From assembly GCA_039545355.1 (NCBI GenBank), contig BCJJ01000132.1:1-11072 (forward strand): DNA of 11,072 bases, given 5' to 3'. This DNA is from Trichosporon coremiiforme. Lineage: Eukaryota; Basidiomycota; Tremellomycetes; Trichosporonales; Trichosporonaceae. The notes beneath the pieces are model-generated. The model made no database searches, was not told the origin of the DNA, and saw nothing but the letters and a program-made list of their open reading frames with translations. This document shows positions 7,679 to 11,072 of the stretch, piece by piece. The position numbers were made by a program, and so were the translations under genes. Every line of letters starts with the position of its first letter. The stretch's first letter is position 1.

Positions 7679-7684
7679 ACGCGT
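7679..7684 (-). promoter_or_regulatory. ACGCGT, candidate MluI cell-cycle box (distal)
   Basis: A second ACGCGT lies about 300 bases upstream of the same ATG. Two copies in about 310 bases is more than base composition alone would usually give, though the sequence here is CpG-rich. A third copy at 8246-8251 is about 870 bases away and probably irrelevant. Confidence 0.25.
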
Positions 7685-8343
7685 CCGTGCCTTGCAAGTT
7701 GCCCTCTGTGCCCACTGAATGGCATCAGCGCTGGGGCGGGCGAATCATTCGCCTTAGTGCACTCATGAAAATGGCGTCGAGCCCAACTGCCAAAGGCCCT
7801 GCGCCGCATTGCGACGGCGGCGCCAGTTCCCATCGATCCCACCCCCGAACTTGCCCCAGTTGTCGGAGTGCCATTCGTCCACCCCCTCTGTTCCTCCTCA
7901 GGTCATCCTCAGGCCCGCATTGTTCATCAGCAGAGCTGCCTATAGGCTGATAGTGGGCCGGGCCGACTCCACCGTCGTCCGCGTGGCCGCCACCTGAACA
8001 AGGCGCCCAATGCACAGTCCCCTCGTGTGGTGGAATACGGTAACTACGAACTCACCCGGCATGGCGTTCCAGGGTTCCCGCTACTGCAGAGGTCATAGGA
8101 CCATGTTCAATATCTCAAACGCGACCCGCACGGTTGTTCTTACGGTTTCTTACGATCGCGTTCTGCGAAAAATACTGGGCCATTGGACGAGGCGGGGGCG
8201 AGGGTCACAAACGGACCGGTACCTCGCGAAGACGCCAAAAGGTAGACGCGTAATGCTTGCTTGCTAGTGGTGTTCGCTGGATCATGTGAGGTCAGCTCCG
8301 AGCCACCAACGGTCACGAGCGGGGACCCCTGAGCTGCTGCGGC

Positions 8344-8907
8344 ATGCGGCCGTCATCATGGCCAACGGCCCTTCAGCGTCGCCCTCCGGCGATCCTCCAC
8401 CGGTCTACTCCGCTCGCACCCCTTGACGTCAACGTCGGCGCCGACCGGCGTTCTCACTCCAATGCGGAGCGCTCCACAGCCCCTTCGGCGCAGCAAACTC
8501 TCCGTCGTTGGGGGGGTGGGGCTTCTCGCGCCGCGTCAGATACCTCTGTTACCGAAGACAGCGCGACTGATTTCTGGGGTCCGTACCAGCCGGCCGAAAC
8601 GAAGCCTCACGCAGCCTTCAGGAACGTGCTGGCACTGTCTCTTCATGTTCGCACATGCGCACGCGCACGCATCCAGCAGTGTTACGGCGCTTTCCCCATG
8701 CTTGCCCGCACGCCCATACTTGGCACGCGCGTCTTACGCGCTGCGCAAGTCGTGCTGCAAATGCACGCCACAAAGCCACCTCGGTCGTCACCGACTGCGG
8801 GGTGGTCACGGTCCTGCTTCCTGGCTCTGCAATGTGTGGCTTCATGTTCCGCGACATACTACTCAAGTACCACCATTTTCATTACTTTTGCTAGTCTGTC
8901 CTACTAG
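8344..8907 (+). CDS. doubtful ORF, 187 codons
   Basis: An ATG at 8344 opens a 187-codon frame ending in TAG at 8905-8907. Its codon use is mixed and lacks the strong third-position G/C bias of the three clear genes. The product is Arg/Ser/Ala-rich in its first half with scattered cysteines later, and shows no motif I recognise. About one ORF of this length is expected by chance in 11 kb of this composition. A second frame overlaps it for most of its length, also without an ATG-headed model. I list it only as a candidate. Confidence 0.15.
   Translation: MRPSSWPTALQRRPPAILHRSTPLAPLDVNVGADRRSHSNAERSTAPSAQQTLRRWGGGASRAASDTSVTEDSATDFWGPYQPAETKPHAAFRNVLALSLHVRTCARARIQQCYGAFPMLARTPILGTRVLRAAQVVLQMHATKPPRSSPTAGWSRSCFLALQCVASCSATYYSSTTIFITFASLSY
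8424..8445. promoter_or_regulatory. CRE-like octamer next to a 12-bp palindrome
   Basis: TGACGTCA (8424-8431) is the perfect CRE/ATF site bound by bZIP dimers in fungi. Two bases later GTCGGCGCCGAC (8434-8445) is a perfect 12-bp palindrome. Two adjacent self-complementary sites suggest a cis-regulatory element, but no convincing gene start follows, and the doubtful ORF beginning at 8344 would include them. Confidence 0.3.
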
Positions 8908-9059
8908 CTCACTAGCGGGAATGAGATCTTTCGACGTTCGGATATACAATCGGCACGAGAGGCGATGGACAATATAGAACGACGCCTAGCCTAACGGCGT
9001 CTAGACTTGCGGGGCCGCCATGTCCGACAGAACTCTGCAGTCTCATTGGTGATTACACA

Positions 9060-9640
9060 GAAAGGAAGGCGTTCAAAGTGAGACATTAAGAACGTACCTC
9101 AACTTGTTTCGACGTCTATCTCTTCTTCCTGTTGCTAGCGTTTCTTTTCCTGTCCAATGAAATGAACGCGCGGCGGCCACATTGCTCGTGGCAGGGCTAG
9201 AGGACGGAGGACACGCCGAAGCTGCATTTCCAACATCGACATTCCAAAGATGACTGACAGTGGCATGTCTTCGAACGGAAGAGCATCGCGGACCACATCC
9301 TAACATCTTAGGTCAGGGGGGGCGCTGACGCCTGGCCGAGACGCACTGACTTGGCTGACAGTAACCTGATCCAACATCGAGTTCGACGTGTCGGACAGTC
9401 ACGTCGATAGGTGGTTCGGATCTACGTCTTCCGTGCACCTCCGCAGTCGCTCATGAAAGGGGGGCGTTTTTGGCAACACTCTACTCCGGAACGAAACGAG
9501 TTAATCCAGTTCAGCTCTCGAGACATGTCTCTACAGAGCCCCGGCAGCTACCAGAAAGCAGACATCAGAGCTGCCTCCAGATGTCACAGACCTGGCTGCT
9601 CGTCACGTCGGACGATGCTGAGCGTGCCTTTGGTAGCTCG
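9060..9640. repeat. diverged ~0.6-kb tandem repeat, copy 1
   Basis: The unit begins with a boundary block: GAAGGCGTT (9065-9073), then GAGACATT, then CGTACCTCAACTTGT (9093-9107). Internal anchors shared with copy 2 are CGCCGAAGCT (9214 versus 9801) and CGGAT before an ACGT (9417 versus 10009). The anchor TTAATCCAG (9501) matches TTAGACCAG (10079) and TTAGTCCAG (10504). Offsets to copy 2 stay near 580-592 across the unit, which shows colinear duplication rather than scattered similarity. No intact ORF is present. Confidence 0.65.
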
Positions 9641-10268
9641 AGAGAATGAAGAGGCGTTGATAAGGCATTGAGGGCGTGCCTCAACATGTCTCGTTCGCTT
9701 CTGGCCGGCGTTACAACTGCGGTGGGCGTCTGGGTCATGCCCACATCCAAGTCGCTTTTTGCGCCCAGTGGCACCGGCCAGATCGGATGATCGGAAGAGG
9801 CGCCGAAGCTAAACTTTTCGAGGAACACCTTCTCGGAACAACTACTCGAACGTTCTCCGGATCTCTGTCAGCCGTTCCGAAGCTCTTGGGGATGGATTAT
9901 CACAAGCGCGATCTAAAGCTTGACACCCGGGCTTGGCATCGAGTCTACCTGATCTAAGATGCTCGGCCAGCCAACTCGACATGTCCCACAGTCGAATTTA
10001 AGGCTACTCGGATCAACGTGTTCCGTCCACTAGAACAAGGACGGGGGGTGTGGGTGTCTTTGTTCGCGACAGGTTTGGTTAGACCAGAACAAGCTGAACT
10101 CATGTCGTGCTCATCATCCGCCTTACTCACATTGTTGTCCCCTGCTCCCATCGTGACGAGTGGACAAGGCTGCGCTATATGGTTGCGGATCGATGCTGTC
10201 CAACAACCCCCAAAATCAATCGCGTGCTTGTCACGCTGGAGGATGTTACAGCCCCATAAGTCACTTGT
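9641..10268. repeat. diverged ~0.6-kb tandem repeat, copy 2
   Basis: The boundary block is GAGGCGTT (9651-9658), GGCATT (9664-9669) and CGTGCCTCAACATGT (9675-9689). The remaining anchors are those listed for copy 1. Some 93 codons are open from an ATG at 9676 in the plus direction, and minus-strand frames are also open, but no frame stays open in all copies, so I do not call a gene. The unit is slightly longer than copy 1. Confidence 0.65.
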
Positions 10269-10650
10269 CAGAAAGTGGTAGAGGCGCTGTATGTGAGACA
10301 TTGGGTCTGCATCGACGCTAAGATTGTACCTCAACATGTCTTGTCTTCTCATTCTCTACAGCATAGCCACTTTCATTATGGCGTCAGCTACTCATTTGCC
10401 CGATGGTGCTCAGTTGTGGATGAACGTTTGATACTGGAAATGATGGCGGACGACATCGTACTGGTGGTTCTCACAGGGGGGTTACGATCGAAGCCGACTG
10501 CGTTAGTCCAGCAACCCGAAATGTTGACGAACGTGGCCGCACTGACGACAGCCAAAGTCATAGCGGCTGTCCCTGCCGCTGTGCTCCTACACATCGCGCT
10601 GTCTGTCCCATCGTACGTCTCCTCACGTCTCATGACTCGCCCCAGTGTGT
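10269..10650. repeat. diverged ~0.6-kb tandem repeat, copy 3 (probably with an internal deletion)
   Basis: The boundary block is GAGGCGCT (10281-10288), GTGAGACATT (10293-10302) and TGTACCTCAACATGT (10325-10339), with about 17 extra bases between the last two parts relative to copies 1 and 2. The TTAGTCCAG anchor (10504) is about 425 bases after its copy-2 counterpart instead of about 580, so copy 3 appears to lack roughly 200 bases or more. Its right end is uncertain. An open plus frame (10275-10709) lies within it but is not conserved in copies 1 and 2. Confidence 0.5.
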
Positions 10651-11072
10651 CAAGACAATGCGGTGAGACCGGCAGACCTGCGATCAGCTCATTTGCGCGG
10701 AGTGTGTAGCTCTTTGTCGCAGTCCGTAGTAAGACGAACCTCTGCCCAACATCGCAAAGCCGCCACGGTCTTTCGCCAGGTGCGATGATGATCAGTTCTG
10801 CTTTCGCCCCATGTCATCGCTGCTAGCTGGCACGCCACTGCAAGACCCACTCAGCTGCTGCTGTCAGTTGAGATTTCGAACTGGAATAACGCGCGGCCCG
10901 TGGTTCGGAGCCTTGCGTGGCACAAGCACGCATCTGTGCCGGCTGCCGCATGGCCGGTCCCCTAGCTACCTGGTGCAAACTGATATCTCATCCCGGCTGG
11001 CCTATACGTCTGGTTGACTACTGGCCCGAGACTTCAAGCCAAATTGAAGCTGTCAGCCACGCTAGGAGTCTA
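10651..11072. other. right end, no supported gene
   Basis: A 68-codon ATG-headed ORF (10811-11017) lacks recognisable motifs and biased codon use. Weak echoes of copy 1 occur here: AACGCGCGGC at 10888 as at 9165, and GTGGTTCGGA at 10900 as at 9411. They may be the worn start of a fourth repeat unit or chance. Confidence 0.5.

Larger units (their letters stand above)
7374..9059. other. gene-poor stretch upstream of the minus-strand gene
   Basis: The first 300-400 bases probably contain the promoter of the 246-aa gene. Beyond that I see a 10-bp palindrome GCCTATAGGC (7938-7947), an inverted CCAAT sequence near 8181, GGGGACCCC (8321-8329), a palindrome cluster (8424-8445), a low-complexity CA/CG-rich patch near 8655-8672 and a 6-bp-stem inverted repeat (GACGCC 8981-8986, GGCGTC 8996-9001). 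The only ATG-headed ORF of any length is 8344-8907, which is doubtful. Confidence 0.55.

Noticed and set aside
8981..9001. GACGCC/GGCGTC inverted repeat considered as a terminator or transposon end.
   Set aside because: Six-base stem with a nine-base loop, no T tract (and the organism looks eukaryotic), and no partner copy marking an element.
9360..9430. GGTTCGGATC at 9413 looked like a tRNA B box.
   Set aside because: No A box at the right distance and no pairing acceptor stem; the sequence belongs to the tandem repeat unit.

Overview
The window looks like nuclear DNA of a filamentous or yeast-like fungus, most plausibly a GC-rich basidiomycete; this is inference. The base composition is moderately GC-rich. 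The three convincing genes have a strong preference for G or C at the third codon position, pyrimidine-rich leaders with a purine at -3 of the ATG, no Shine-Dalgarno sequences and no operon packing. All three proteins are Ser/Pro-rich, largely disordered-looking and not of a family I recognise. None needs an intron.

Layout: positions 1-95 are a 9-bp minisatellite running off the left edge. Positions 96-2890 hold no gene I can defend, only short local repeats, one hairpin and promoter-like sequence near the right end. A 147-aa gene (+, 3017-3460) follows. The 2-kb gap 3461-5466 contains a 7-bp tandem repeat, a 9-bp duplication, an inverted pair of GATA sites leading to a pyrimidine-rich leader and a tiny ORF, and a GC palindrome. 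A 349-aa gene (+, 5467-6516) and a 246-aa gene (-, 7373-6633) are convergent and share a 116-bp 3' gap.

The minus-strand gene encodes a protein with 16 Ser/Thr-Pro sites and a duplicated Y-T-P-[KR]-T-H-x-A-L-A-R-A motif. Two ACGCGT (MluI cell-cycle box) sequences lie in its upstream region, which makes a cell-cycle-regulated CDK substrate a reasonable hypothesis. From 7374 to about 9060 there is gene-poor sequence with one doubtful ORF and a small cluster of palindromes.

The right end (about 9060-10650) is a strongly diverged direct tandem repeat: at least two and probably three units of roughly 0.58-0.65 kb, recognisable from a shared boundary block and colinear internal anchors. No intact ORF was found in it. 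I see no evidence that the three genes form a pathway together. I found no complete mobile element, RNA gene, CRISPR array or defence system.
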